Positions 44,277-52,934 are shown, numbered from the stretch's first letter. The stretch: DNA of 64,000 bases from WTAW01 sp964406575 (GCA_964406575.1 CAYOSH010000001.1:62001-126000); one strand, 5' to 3'. The notes: generated by a model from the sequence alone, not told the origin. Numbers and translations are program-made.

Positions 44277-44292
44277 TGTTCCACGTGGAACA
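44277..44292. promoter_or_regulatory. parS: parS centromere-like site
   Basis: TGTTCCACGTGGAACA, a perfect 16-bp palindrome matching the bacterial parS consensus TGTTNCACGTGNAACA. It is 10 bases upstream of the parA start, so ParB spreading from it may also regulate the operon. It marks this region as likely close to the replication origin. Confidence 0.93.
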
Positions 44293-44537
44293 CTTTGGGA
44301 TGAATTCCCAAATCCAGCATTCAGAATACAGAATTCAGGATTGAATATCAAGCGTGGAAATTTCCGAGCCTGGAAGGACGAATGAAATTTTTATTGGCCA
44401 TAAAACCCGTGCTGGGAAAGGGCTCCGTAAAAGCATCCCTATCCCTGTAATGAGTGCATTCGAGTGTTCATCTTGTGAAGGATTTAGAGATGCTTTCCGG
44501 TCGCATCCGGCGATGATGGAGCTGAGTTATAAGTTTG

Positions 44538-46394
44538 TTAACGTTCGCTCCTTGGAGAACTTTTTTGCGCATTCCGTTGTTGAAGTTTGATGTGGATGTG
44601 AAGATTTGTGATCGCGGCTGGAGTCAAACTGGGGATCCGTTTGGCCTCTGCGATCGTACGAGGGCGGTACTGGTCGAGTTTTTCTCTGGCCTCCCTTGTC
44701 AGGCCAGGCACGCTCTGGAAGTCCAGCTGGGCCGGGATTTTTTCCTTATCGATCTTGAGGTTGTGGGCGATTTCTTTGGCTTGTTTGATCAAGTATCCTT
44801 CATATTTGACTTCGGATTCGATGTGTCGGATGTCCTCATCACTCAGCTCGGCTTGCTGCGGGACATGCTCGCGGATCTGTTCGAACTTGATCTCTGGTTT
44901 TTTAAGCATGTCTTTCAATCGGATCGTTTTTTGAGCCTCTGTTTTCACTTTCTCGCTTTCCAGGATTGTCATAATCCGTTGGATGCGCTTCTGTTTCTGC
45001 TGGAAGGCCTTAAAATCTTCGTCATCGATCAATCCGAGCTCTTTCCCGTACGGCATCAGGCGTGCGTCTGCATTATCGATCCTCAGTTGGAGCCGATACT
45101 CAGCGCGTGAGGTGAAGAGTCGGTAGGGCTCTTCAACACCCTTGGAGATGAGGTCGTCGATCAGAACGCCGATATAGGCCTCGTCCCGACGAAGAATAAA
45201 CGGGGGGCGCCCTTTGATTTTCAGGCTGGCGTTGATCCCTGCGATCAATCCCTGGGCGGCCGCTTCCTCATATCCCGAAGTTCCGTTGATCTGACCGGCA
45301 AAAAACAGGTTTGCGATCGGACGCGTTTCCAGTGTCGGATGCAGTTGTGTGGGAACGAAAGCATCGTACTCGATCCCATAAGCGGGCCTGAGGATCTCTG
45401 CTTCCTCGAGGCCGGGAATGCTCTTGAGGATGTCTTTTTGCACTTCAAGAGGAAGGCTCGAGGAGATGCCGTTGATATAGACTTCGGCCGTGTCTAGCCC
45501 CTCGAGCTCGAGGAAGAATTGGTGGCGTTTGTGATGGGGGAATTTGATGACCTTATCTTCGATCGAAGGACAATATCGCGGCCCGATCCCAGTGATCTTT
45601 CCGCTGTAGAGAGGAGATTTGTCCAAGTTCCGATGGATGATGGCATGCGTTTTTACGTTCGTGTATCCGATATAACAGGCAATTTTATTGTTGAGTTTTT
45701 TATGTGTCCGGAAGGAAAATGGAACGGGTTTGTCATCTCCGGGTTGAGTCGTGAAATGATCCCAGTGAATAGTGTCTTTGTGCAGACGCATCGGCGTTCC
45801 TGTTTTCAGTCGAAAACTCTGGAGGCCCAGGGTTTTGAGACTCTCGCTCAGCTCTTCGGAGGGAGGTTCATTTGCTCTGCCCGCAGGGTAATGGTGTAGT
45901 CCGATGTGGATTTTTCCGTTGAGGAATGTTCCCGGGGTTACGATCACCGCTCGGGATGAAAAGGTGTTGCCCTCTATGGTTCTGACACCCCACGCAGAGT
46001 TGTTTTCTGTGAGAATGTCCGTGACGATTCCTTGGAAAAGGGCGAGGTTTGGGGTTTTTTCGAGCCAGTGCTTCATGGCTGATCTGTAAAGCGCCTTGTC
46101 CGATTGGGCCCTTGGGGCTTGAACCGCTCCTCCCCTGCTTCTGTTGAGCAGCCGGAAGTGGATCCCTGTCCTGTCGGCAAGGAGCCCCATAATACCGCCC
46201 AGCGCATCGATCTCCCTCACAAGATGCCCCTTGGCAAGTCCTCCTATGGCAGGATTACAGGACATCTGGGCAATCGTTTCCAGATTGATAGTGACGAGGC
46301 AAGTCTTGAGGCCCATGAGGCTGGCGGCATGAGCGGCTTCGCAGCCGGCATGGCCTGCGCCAACCACGATGACGTCAAAATCATACGATTCCAC
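44538..46394 (-). CDS. mnmG: tRNA uridine-5-carboxymethylaminomethyl modification enzyme MnmG (GidA)
   Basis: 618 residues. The FAD-binding start is VIVVGAGHAGCEAAHAASLMG, followed by CNPAIGGLAKGHLVREIDALGG, FRLLNRSRGGAVQAPRAQ and GTFLNGKIHIG. FFAGQINGTSGYEEAAAQGL is the second FAD signature, and the C-terminal helical domain binds MnmE. With MnmE it installs cmnm5 on U34 of tRNAs. GTG 46394 is chosen, 11 bases after the mnmE stop; a TTG at 46421 lies inside mnmE. No rsmG gene follows it; 44293-44537 shows no gene. Confidence 0.96.
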   Translation of the reverse strand: MESYDFDVIVVGAGHAGCEAAHAASLMGLKTCLVTINLETIAQMSCNPAIGGLAKGHLVREIDALGGIMGLLADRTGIHFRLLNRSRGGAVQAPRAQSDKALYRSAMKHWLEKTPNLALFQGIVTDILTENNSAWGVRTIEGNTFSSRAVIVTPGTFLNGKIHIGLHHYPAGRANEPPSEELSESLKTLGLQSFRLKTGTPMRLHKDTIHWDHFTTQPGDDKPVPFSFRTHKKLNNKIACYIGYTNVKTHAIIHRNLDKSPLYSGKITGIGPRYCPSIEDKVIKFPHHKRHQFFLELEGLDTAEVYINGISSSLPLEVQKDILKSIPGLEEAEILRPAYGIEYDAFVPTQLHPTLETRPIANLFFAGQINGTSGYEEAAAQGLIAGINASLKIKGRPPFILRRDEAYIGVLIDDLISKGVEEPYRLFTSRAEYRLQLRIDNADARLMPYGKELGLIDDEDFKAFQQKQKRIQRIMTILESEKVKTEAQKTIRLKDMLKKPEIKFEQIREHVPQQAELSDEDIRHIESEVKYEGYLIKQAKEIAHNLKIDKEKIPAQLDFQSVPGLTREAREKLDQYRPRTIAEAKRIPSLTPAAITNLHIHIKLQQRNAQKSSPRSER

Positions 46395-46405
46395 CGTGAT
46401 CGCCC

Positions 46406-47773
46406 CTATTTCCCCACACAAAAACGGTTGAAAATATCGGACATCACATCGTCCATGCGAATGTCTCCGGTCAGTTCACCCAACGCGGGGAGAGTCCGGC
46501 GGATTTCCTCACCGAACATTTCCTCCGGGTAGCCGTCCTTTAGGAGTTGCAGGGCGTTCTGGAGGGCATCGTCGACATCCTGCAGGAGGAGCTTTTGGCG
46601 GAGATGGAGGACGATGTTTGCGCTTTTTTTTGGGTGGGGGATAAAGCGATCGGCGATGGTTTTTTCGAGAGTTTTGAGGTTTAAGCGCTTTAACGCCGAG
46701 ATTTCGAGGATCGAAAGCTCCGGCGCCAGAGTTTTGATGGTTTGGATATCCATTTTTACCGGTAGGTCGATTTTGTTCAGAAGCAGGATCGCCTTTTGCT
46801 TCTGGAATTTTTTGATGAGGGCGATGTCTTCCTTTGTCTCCTTTCTGGAGGCGTCCAGCACGAGGAGGATGCCGTCGGCTTCTTTGGCCAGGCGTCGACC
46901 CCTCTGGATTCCCTCTTTCTCTATTTGATCGGTTGCGGCCCCCATCCCGGCCATATCGATCAAAGAGAATAATGAATCCTTGATCTTGATCTGCTCGGTA
47001 AGATAATCTCGTGTTGTGCCAGGATAGGGAGTGACAATAGCTCGTTCTCTGTCCAAGAGCGCGTTGAACAGGGTGGACTTTCCCACATTGGTTCGTCCTG
47101 TGATCGCAACTGTCGTCCCTTCGGAAAGCGTCTTCCCAAAATCATAGCTTTTGATCAATTCGTTGACTGTCTGGATGGCGTTGGTCATGGTTTTTTGGAT
47201 GTGGCGCTGGGATATCTTGAGACCATCATCGGGGAATTCGATGGTCGCCTCGATCTGGGATAGAAGATGGATGAGCGCCTTTCGCACGGCTCCGATCTTT
47301 TTCGAGAGGCTGCCCTCCATCTGGCGGAAGGAAATTTTGGCTTGAGCTAATGATGGGGCCATGATGAGATCGTTGATCGCTTCGGCCTGCAAAATATCGA
47401 TCCGCCCGTGAAGATAGGCTCGGAGAGTGAACTCTCCGGGGCGGGCATGCCTGGCCCCTGCTTTGACTCCGAGACGGACGGCTTCCTCGAGAATAACAGG
47501 GCTGCCGTGACAGCTGAACTCCACCATGTCTTCTCTCGTATACGTGTTCGGGGCGGGGAAAAATGTGAGATATGCGGTCTCGAACCGCTCGTTGTGTTCG
47601 CTGTTGAACAGATAACCCAATAAGGGTTGGCGGGGAGAGATTGCCGTTAACGCCTTTTTTGGGGTGAAGATCTTTTTGGAAATCTGGAGCGCTTGATCGC
47701 CGCTCAAGCGCACAACTCCCAACCCGCCGTATCCCGGCGCTGTCGACACAGCGATGATCGTATCCTCGAACAT
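46406..47773 (-). CDS. mnmE: tRNA modification GTPase MnmE (TrmE)
   Basis: 455 residues. The N-terminal folate-binding domain starts MFEDTIIAVSTAPGYGGLGVVRLSG. The embedded G domain has GRTNVGKSTLFNALL (G1), YPGTTRD (G2/G3 region), DMAG (G3) and LNKIDL (G4). The protein ends with the catalytic-cysteine motif FCVGK (usual C[ILV]GK). The start at 47773 lies nine bases after a good -10 box with no Shine-Dalgarno. A mobile element copy lies upstream, between it and jag. Confidence 0.96.
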   Translation of the reverse strand: MFEDTIIAVSTAPGYGGLGVVRLSGDQALQISKKIFTPKKALTAISPRQPLLGYLFNSEHNERFETAYLTFFPAPNTYTREDMVEFSCHGSPVILEEAVRLGVKAGARHARPGEFTLRAYLHGRIDILQAEAINDLIMAPSLAQAKISFRQMEGSLSKKIGAVRKALIHLLSQIEATIEFPDDGLKISQRHIQKTMTNAIQTVNELIKSYDFGKTLSEGTTVAITGRTNVGKSTLFNALLDRERAIVTPYPGTTRDYLTEQIKIKDSLFSLIDMAGMGAATDQIEKEGIQRGRRLAKEADGILLVLDASRKETKEDIALIKKFQKQKAILLLNKIDLPVKMDIQTIKTLAPELSILEISALKRLNLKTLEKTIADRFIPHPKKSANIVLHLRQKLLLQDVDDALQNALQLLKDGYPEEMFGEEIRRTLPALGELTGDIRMDDVMSDIFNRFCVGK

Positions 47774-47782
47774 AACCTGTAT

Positions 47783-47811
47783 ATGATAAACCGTAATGCC
47801 AGAACTGTAAA
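47783..47811 (-). promoter_or_regulatory. Promoter of mnmE, predicting a leaderless mRNA
   Basis: Minus strand: TTTACA (47806-47811, five of six), a 17-base spacer and TATCAT (47783-47788, five of six). The predicted start near 47776 is about three bases from the ATG at 47773. It sits between the gene and the element's target duplication. Confidence 0.55.
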
Positions 47812-47828
47812 CTGTCTTTCGCAGTGGA

Positions 47829-47998
47829 GTAAGCATCTTTATTTCCGTGATGCTCTCAAGTCAAATGATAATAGCAGAAGTTCGTCACAGTCCATATTCG
47901 TCGAAGACCCCCCCCACCCGCCACCATCCGACTCATAAGGACAGTAATTCCCTCTTTTTTACGTCTAATGCCCTTATCACGGAAATAAGGATGCTTTC
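47829..47998. mobile_element. MITE copy 2 (170 bp), 9-bp target duplication CGCAGTGGA
   Basis: Ends are GTAAGCATCTTTATTTCC and GGAAATAAGGATGCTTTC, complementary apart from a few bases. Identical 9-mers CGCAGTGGA flank it at 47820-47828 and 47999-48007. It is inserted between jag and mnmE, whose genes are usually nearly contiguous. Confidence 0.92.
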
Positions 47999-48123
47999 CG
48001 CAGTGGATGTGGCATATCTCAAACTTCCATTAAGATTTCTAAAGATATTTGCCGCTACGAAGCCCTGAAATACAGTGTGTGGGAGGGGCTTTCCTATGGA
48101 TTGAAGGCTGCAGACGGCTGAGG

Positions 48124-48765
48124 TCAATCTTTGACGGGGATGATTTTCATACGTTTTAAAAATCCATCCCCGATGCTCTCACTTGTGATTCCCGGGATTT
48201 GGTTTATGGCCACGTGAACGATGCGCCTTTCATAGGGATTCATAAAATCCAGGATTTCTTTTTCGCCAGACTCGTGAACCCTTTGGGCGATATGTTGTGC
48301 ATGTTCTTTCAATTCCTGCTCTTTTTTCTGCCTGAAAAAATCACAATCCGTCTGAACCTTTATGGAAGAGACCTTATTGAGGAGGTGTTGAAATGCGAGA
48401 AGGAGAGCGCCATCTTTGCGGAGAAGCAAATGTCTATCCACGCCCTCGAAGATGACGTAGAGCAGATCTCTTTTTTTCTTTGTATGATAGTTGAGGCTTA
48501 AGGGGAGCATCTCGAGGATTTGGTCCAGAAACTCAGTGGCCGTATTATCACCCTGTGCTCTCTTGGGCCATGCGCGGATCACGATCTCCTTGCCTTTGAT
48601 CCCGAATAGTTTCGTTTTTTCGGCAACGATCTCGTAGTTGATCTGCTCTCGGGTCAACTTGAGAACATGTTCTGCGAGGCTGATGGCATCTTCGAGGTTT
48701 CGGCCTTTGAACTCTTGCTCCTGTGTATTGTCGTTATGATTGTTATTTTTTTCGTTTCTTTCCAT
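48124..48765 (-). CDS. jag: Jag/KhpB-type RNA-binding protein (SpoIIIJ-associated)
   Basis: 213 residues. An N-terminal Jag-type segment (EDAISLAEHVLKLTREQINYEIVAEKTKLFGIKGKEIVI) is followed by a KH-like region and a C-terminal R3H domain (MNPYERRIVHVAI). It is the single-stranded RNA-binding partner commonly encoded after yidC; its start overlaps the end of yidC by 23 bases. Confidence 0.88.
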   Translation of the reverse strand: MERNEKNNNHNDNTQEQEFKGRNLEDAISLAEHVLKLTREQINYEIVAEKTKLFGIKGKEIVIRAWPKRAQGDNTATEFLDQILEMLPLSLNYHTKKKRDLLYVIFEGVDRHLLLRKDGALLLAFQHLLNKVSSIKVQTDCDFFRQKKEQELKEHAQHIAQRVHESGEKEILDFMNPYERRIVHVAINQIPGITSESIGDGFLKRMKIIPVKD

Positions 48766-50386
48766 GGGATTCTCTCTTTTTCTTGTGCATGAAACGGTTC
48801 ATGATGTACTGTTGGCCGATCTGGAGGATATTGTTTGTCAGCCAGTAGAGCACAAGACCGCTCTGGAAATTCATGAAAAAGATGGTCATGATGACCGGCA
48901 TGATGAGCATCATCCGCTGCTGGGTGGGATCAGCGGATGTCGGGGTCATCTTTTGGCTTATAAATTGGGTCATTCCCATCAGGATGGGCGTCACATAGAA
49001 AGGATCCTTTACGGAGAGGTCGTTGATCCAGAAAATGAAAGGGCTGTGCCGGAACTCGATGGAGACTACCAACAATCTGAAGAAACCCCAGAAGATGGGC
49101 AGCTGGACGAGCATAGGAAGGCAACCACCGGCCGGATTGACTCCGTGTTCTTTGTACAGGGCCATGGTTTCTTCGTTCATCTTCCGACGTTGGGCGATAT
49201 CCTGCTTGGCTTTTTTGTATTTGGCTTTCAAGGCTTTGATCTTGGGCTGCAACTCCTGCATTTTCGCCATGGACTTGGTGCTGCTGTATGTGAGCGGGAA
49301 GAATATGATCTTGATGATGATGGTGAGTATGATGATGCTGAATCCCCAGTTGGGCACGCCGTTGTGGATGGCCTTGATCGCCCGGTAGAGGATTTCGGCG
49401 ATCATTCCAAAGAATCCGTATTTGATGATGCGTACTGTGTTGTAACCGAATTCTTTCAGGGTGTCATGTTGCTTGGGACCGATATAGACTATCTGCGGCT
49501 CGTTCACCGTGAGATAGAAATAGGATTTCTGTTCGACATCTTCTTTCAGGAACATGGCCCGTGTTCTTTCCGGCGATGTGAGAAAGAGGGCTGTGAAATA
49601 CTGGTCTTCATAACCGGCCCATTGGACGAAATTGTAGACGCTTTCCTCCAACTTGTACTTTTTTTCGTCATGATGGGTAACGCTCTCTCCTTGGTAGACG
49701 GCAATCCCTCTCCCCCCTCCAAAACGCTTCCTTTGCTCTACTAAAGTCGGATTGCCCAGCCCGGGTCCCCACTGGACGCGGGATTCGATCTTCTGACCGT
49801 TTTTCCAGACGTTAACCTGAATGTCAAAGTCATAGTGGCCATCTCGAAAGGTGAAGATTTTCTCAACCCGAGTGCCCTTGTCGTCGGCGAAATCGAATCG
49901 GAGGGATTCTGATTGGCCGTTCAACAGGTTGAGTGTGTATGAGGATGATCTGTAGAGGGTGTTGTTGATCCTCCGGTCAAAATCCGGGTCATCGGTTGTC
50001 AAGAAAAAAGGATATGTGTTGAGTTCCTGGGAGCTGTGAGATACAAGTTCCAGGTCCTCGCCCTCGTCATCTGTGTGTTCCTTCAGCCGCCAGCTCTTCA
50101 GCACTCCTCCTCTACTGCTCCAAACAGCGCGATAGAGGGATGTGTTAACGATGATCTGCTCTTCCGCCTCACCGGAGACAGGCAGAAATTCCTCCTTCTC
50201 TGCAGGCTCTTGAGACTCTTGGGCAGGAGGCATCTCTTTGAGAGGAGATTGGGGAGGTTGTTTTTCCACCTCTGTCACCATTTCCGGGCTTGGCTCTGGC
50301 GGAGGTAGCTTTTTAACGAACAGGGCTTGGTAGAGGAAGAGGACCAGGAAGGAAAGCACAATTGCTACTAAAAGTCTTTTTTCCAT
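48743..50386 (-). CDS. yidC: Membrane protein insertase YidC
   Basis: 547 residues. The start at 50386 gives MEKRLLVAIVLSFLVLFLYQALFV (first helix). A Pro/Glu-rich linker and a large periplasmic beta domain (about 90-330) follow, characteristic of Gram-negative YidC. The five-helix insertase core contains FPLTYSSTKSMAKMQELQPKI, NPAGGCLPMLVQLPIFWGFF and a basic C-terminal tail. Upstream AAGGAT is the probable ribosome binding site. It acts with SecYEG and alone to insert inner-membrane proteins. Confidence 0.97.
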   Translation of the reverse strand: MEKRLLVAIVLSFLVLFLYQALFVKKLPPPEPSPEMVTEVEKQPPQSPLKEMPPAQESQEPAEKEEFLPVSGEAEEQIIVNTSLYRAVWSSRGGVLKSWRLKEHTDDEGEDLELVSHSSQELNTYPFFLTTDDPDFDRRINNTLYRSSSYTLNLLNGQSESLRFDFADDKGTRVEKIFTFRDGHYDFDIQVNVWKNGQKIESRVQWGPGLGNPTLVEQRKRFGGGRGIAVYQGESVTHHDEKKYKLEESVYNFVQWAGYEDQYFTALFLTSPERTRAMFLKEDVEQKSYFYLTVNEPQIVYIGPKQHDTLKEFGYNTVRIIKYGFFGMIAEILYRAIKAIHNGVPNWGFSIIILTIIIKIIFFPLTYSSTKSMAKMQELQPKIKALKAKYKKAKQDIAQRRKMNEETMALYKEHGVNPAGGCLPMLVQLPIFWGFFRLLVVSIEFRHSPFIFWINDLSVKDPFYVTPILMGMTQFISQKMTPTSADPTQQRMMLIMPVIMTIFFMNFQSGLVLYWLTNNILQIGQQYIMNRFMHKKKRESHGKKRKK

Positions 50387-50397
50387 AGAGATATCCT

Positions 50398-50607
50398 TCA
50401 CGGAACAGGATCTACTCCTCCAGGATGAAGGGGGTGGCACTTAAGGAGTCTTCTGCTCCCCAAATAAAGGCCCCTGAGCAAACCGTGTTTTTCGATAGCT
50501 TCATAGGCATAATCGGAACAAGAGGGGAAAAAACGACAGTGCTGTCCAAGAAGCGGAGAAATGGTCTTTTTGTAAATGCGGATCAAGAAAAGTATAGCGT
50601 GTTTCAT
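50398..50607 (-). CDS. yidD: Membrane protein insertion efficiency factor YidD
   Basis: 69 residues with the family signature: LIRIYKKTISPLLGQHCRFFPSCSDYAYEAIEKHG and three conserved cysteines (CRFFPSC; later LLKCHPLHPGGVDPVP). It assists YidC-mediated insertion. It overlaps rnpA by four bases and lies 11 bases before yidC. Confidence 0.96.
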   Translation of the reverse strand: MKHAILFLIRIYKKTISPLLGQHCRFFPSCSDYAYEAIEKHGLLRGLYLGSRRLLKCHPLHPGGVDPVP

Positions 50608-50960
50608 GAGGGGTGCTGGTTTGGAGCAATCGCCGTCAATGAGTGGAGGTATTCTTTTTCAATGGATTGCCAAGAGGCTCCATGGATCTCTTTCTTGACT
50701 ATAAAAACCATGTCTAGAGGATTCGGTATCAAAAGTTTGTTTGTTCGAAACAGAGCTCTCAAGCGGCGTTTGATAGTGTTCCTCTCGACAGCACCTCCAA
50801 CTTTTTTGCTCACGACAACTGCCATCCTGGAAAAGTCCAAATCATTGGAGAGGTAGATGAGGTTGAAATATCTGCCTCTATAACGATTACCTGTTTTATA
50901 CAGAAATAGAAAATCTTTCTTTTTTCTTATTCTCTCTTGAGGAGAAAAAGTTTCCGACAT
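50604..50960 (-). CDS. rnpA: Ribonuclease P protein component
   Basis: 118 residues, basic. The RNR signature is VERNTIKRRLRALFR, preceded by VVVSKKVGGA. It is the protein cofactor of RNase P in tRNA 5'-end maturation. The ATG at 50960 shares its first base with the last base of the rpmH stop (TGATG), so translation is coupled; a TTG at 50963 is also possible. Confidence 0.95.
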   Translation of the reverse strand: MSETFSPQERIRKKKDFLFLYKTGNRYRGRYFNLIYLSNDLDFSRMAVVVSKKVGGAVERNTIKRRLRALFRTNKLLIPNPLDMVFIVKKEIHGASWQSIEKEYLHSLTAIAPNQHPS

Positions 50961-51094
50961 CAACCGGCAAGTCTTTTTCTGCCCTTCGCTCTTCTATTCT
51001 TTATGACTCGCTGGCCGCCTTTTGATCTCATCCGGACCAGAAAGCCATGGTTTTTCTTTCTTTTTCTTTTGTTGGGCTGGAATGTTTGTTTCAT
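50960..51094 (-). CDS. rpmH: 50S ribosomal protein L34
   Basis: 44 residues, found by reading the minus strand before rnpA: MKQTFQPNKRKRKKNHGF, then VRMRSKGGQRVIKNRRAKG and a final RKRLAG. This is the standard L34 sequence (QPxxRKRxxxHGF, RM.....GR.V...RRAKGR). It is the first gene of the rpmH-rnpA-yidD-yidC-jag line. Only a weak purine-rich site precedes the ATG. Confidence 0.97.
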   Translation of the reverse strand: MKQTFQPNKRKRKKNHGFLVRMRSKGGQRVIKNRRAKGRKRLAG

Positions 51095-51129
51095 CGTTTA
51101 AATCTTTTCGTTCTTGGTTTGAGTCACAT

Positions 51130-51158
51130 ATGGTAATAAACCTTCCCTTTTAAGTCAA
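51130..51158 (-). promoter_or_regulatory. Promoter of the rpmH operon
   Basis: Minus strand: TTGACT (51153-51158), a 17-base spacer and TACCAT (51130-51135). The predicted start near 51123 gives a leader of about 29 bases. The rest of 51095-51356 shows no gene and no dnaA. Confidence 0.5.
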
Positions 51159-51356
51159 GCCAAATTGCATGACTTTAGACCCCCATGCTTTACAACCCCG
51201 TAGTCCAAGTTGTGAAACGATGGGTTGAATATGTAATAAAAGTAGCACTCAAAAGCATGCAAAATGATCATAATGAAGCGTGCACACAGATTGTAATGTT
51301 CTTCCGCTTTTGAGGAAAACGGGAAGACATGTGATTTCAGAGGTTGAATTTGAGAG

Positions 51357-51524
51357 GGGAGCATCCTTATTTCCGTGATGCTCTCAAGTCAAAAGATAAT
51401 AGCAGGAGCTCGCCACAATCCATATTCGTCGAAGACCCCCCACCCACCACCACGCGACTCATAAGGACAGTGATTCGCTCTTTTTTACGTCTAATGCCCT
51501 TATCACGGAAATAAGGATGCTTAC
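51357..51524. mobile_element. MITE copy 3 (168 bp), 9-bp target duplication ATTTGAGAG
   Basis: Ends are GGGAGCATCCTTATTTCC and GGAAATAAGGATGCTTAC. Internal 20-bp inverted repeats are perfect (AGCATCCTTATTTCCGTG and complement). ATTTGAGAG is duplicated at 51348-51356 and 51525-51533. The right duplication ends only 7 bases before the -35 box of the carD promoter. Confidence 0.93.
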
Positions 51525-51540
51525 ATTTGAGAGAAGGAAT

Positions 51541-51569
51541 TTGACAGATTTTTAATGATTGTATATAAT
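51541..51569 (+). promoter_or_regulatory. Perfect consensus sigma70 promoter of carD
   Basis: TTGACA (51541-51546), exactly 17 bases, TATAAT (51564-51569): 12 of 12 consensus bases. The predicted start at about 51576 leaves roughly five bases before the carD ATG at 51581, so the mRNA should be leaderless or nearly so. Confidence 0.75.
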
Positions 51570-51580
51570 AACATTACCAA

Positions 51581-52099
51581 ATGGATGGATACAATATTGG
51601 GGATAGGGTTGTCTATCCTAATCAAGGTCTAGGTATCGTAGAGGATATCCAGGACGAGAAGTACTATGGGCAAGAATTTCGCATCTACCATGTGAGGATC
51701 CTGACCAACAACACATTGGTCCTCGTTCCTTCTTCCAATGCCGCAGAAATTGGCATCCGAAAACCCATCTCAGAAGAGTCGGTCAAAGAGATATTCCGGT
51801 TTATGCAGAACGGTGTTGTCGATGTGACCATGAACTGGAAAGGCAGGTACAAAGAGCACCTGAATCTTATGAAAACAGGAGAAATGTTCGACATGGCACT
51901 CGTGCTGAAGAGCTTGTATTACCTCAACCTCATAAAGCCGCTCTCCTTCCGCGAGAAGAAGATGATGGAAAAAGCGAAGGACCTGATCGTTTCGGAAATC
52001 TCAGTCGTTTCCTCTTTGCCAAATGAAGAGATTGAAGATAAGGTGATGCATTCGTTATTCCAGTGTTTCCAAAACATCAGCGCCCGAGTCGATTCCTGA
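51581..52099 (+). CDS. carD: CarD-family transcription regulator
   Basis: 172 residues. The N-terminal RNA-polymerase-interacting Tudor-like domain reads IGDRVVYPNQGLGIVEDI and continues to about residue 60; the rest is the helical DNA-binding domain (FREKKMMEKAKDLIVSEIS). CarD binds the RNA polymerase beta subunit and stabilises open complexes. The start matches the family and is preceded by a consensus promoter with no Shine-Dalgarno site. Confidence 0.93.
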   Translation: MDGYNIGDRVVYPNQGLGIVEDIQDEKYYGQEFRIYHVRILTNNTLVLVPSSNAAEIGIRKPISEESVKEIFRFMQNGVVDVTMNWKGRYKEHLNLMKTGEMFDMALVLKSLYYLNLIKPLSFREKKMMEKAKDLIVSEISVVSSLPNEEIEDKVMHSLFQCFQNISARVDS

Positions 52100-52461
52100 T
52101 TGAAAACATGTTCTTTCTTTGCCTCGTCTTTTTATTCTCTTCGTAAGCCTCAGCGGTTTTTCCCCTTGTCATGGACAGCCCTTATCGCCTCAAACCTGGT
52201 TAAGCTTGACGATCGCGAAAAAAGGGTTTCCCAAGAACACACTATGTGTGGAAGCTCTGGGGAGGGGGCGACGATCTGCTCTCCACTTTTATCGGACGAA
52301 ACACCCCGCAATTGCGTTTTTTCTGGAAGAATGCGAGCGGGCCCTTCGCTAAGAGGAAAAACTCGAATCCGGTGGGATTACGGTTACAGTCGAAAAGATG
52401 AAAAAGCGCTGCACAGATTCCATGAGAATCCAAACCGCTCCAGATATTGGAGAGTTGCCCA
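52100..52461 (+). other. Stretch without a convincing gene between carD and smpB
   Basis: Short frames look partly protein-like: a signal-like MFFLCLVFLFSS at 52108 closes at once, and another frame reads KGFPKNTLCVEALGRG then HPAIAFFLEECERALR to 52352. Joining them needs a frameshift. This may be a decayed exported-protein gene; no family was recognised. Confidence 0.3.
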
Positions 52462-52911
52462 ATGAGGCTCATCGCAAAGAATAAAAAAGCGTTCTTCAAC
52501 TATGAAATAATCGAATCCTTTGAGGCGGGTATTTCTCTCGTGGGGAGCGAGGTGAAATCCATTAGAGAGGGGCGGATAAGCCTCAAAGAAAGCTATGCGG
52601 AGATCAAAAAGGGAGAGGTCTTCCTGGTGAATTGCCATATCAGTCCGTATGATGCGGCGAACAGGTTTAACCACGATCCTTTGAGAGAGAGGAAACTCCT
52701 CCTCCACCACAGGGAGATCAAGCGTCTGACAGGAAAGATAAAGGAGAGAGGATTAACTCTTGTGCCAACAAAAGTCCTGATCAACGACAAGGGAAAGGTG
52801 AAGGTGGAGATCGCTCTAGCCAAAGGCAAGCGCGCCTACCAAAAAAGAGAGGCTATCCGGGAGCGAGACAGAGACAGGGAGATGGAGGCCGAGCTCAAGA
52901 GATGGCGATGA
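52462..52911 (+). CDS. smpB: SsrA-binding protein SmpB
   Basis: 149 residues. The OB-fold core reads NKKAFFNYEIIESFEAGISLVGSEVKSIREGRISLKESY and continues to HDPLRERKLLLHHREI; the basic tail KGKRAYQKREAIRERDRDREM is typical. It binds tmRNA for rescue of stalled ribosomes. The start at 52462 (MRLIAKNK) has GGAG upstream. The tmRNA gene is not in the window. It is convergent with the exonuclease gene. Confidence 0.96.
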   Translation: MRLIAKNKKAFFNYEIIESFEAGISLVGSEVKSIREGRISLKESYAEIKKGEVFLVNCHISPYDAANRFNHDPLRERKLLLHHREIKRLTGKIKERGLTLVPTKVLINDKGKVKVEIALAKGKRAYQKREAIRERDRDREMEAELKRWR

Positions 52912-52934
52912 GAGAAGTTTTTCAAGAGGGAGGA

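Noticed and set aside
44318..44350. Short repeated GAATTCAG/GAATACAG words upstream of parS
   Set aside because: Low-complexity similarity over about 20 bases with no second locus in the window.
48740..49744. 334-residue open frame on the plus strand
   Set aside because: It lies entirely opposite yidC, which is certain. It is rich in D, H and G/E from antisense codons and has no family features.
52119..52352. 77-residue ORF between carD and smpB
   Set aside because: It starts at TTG without a ribosome binding site and only looks gene-like if joined to another frame. Recorded as a possible decayed gene instead.
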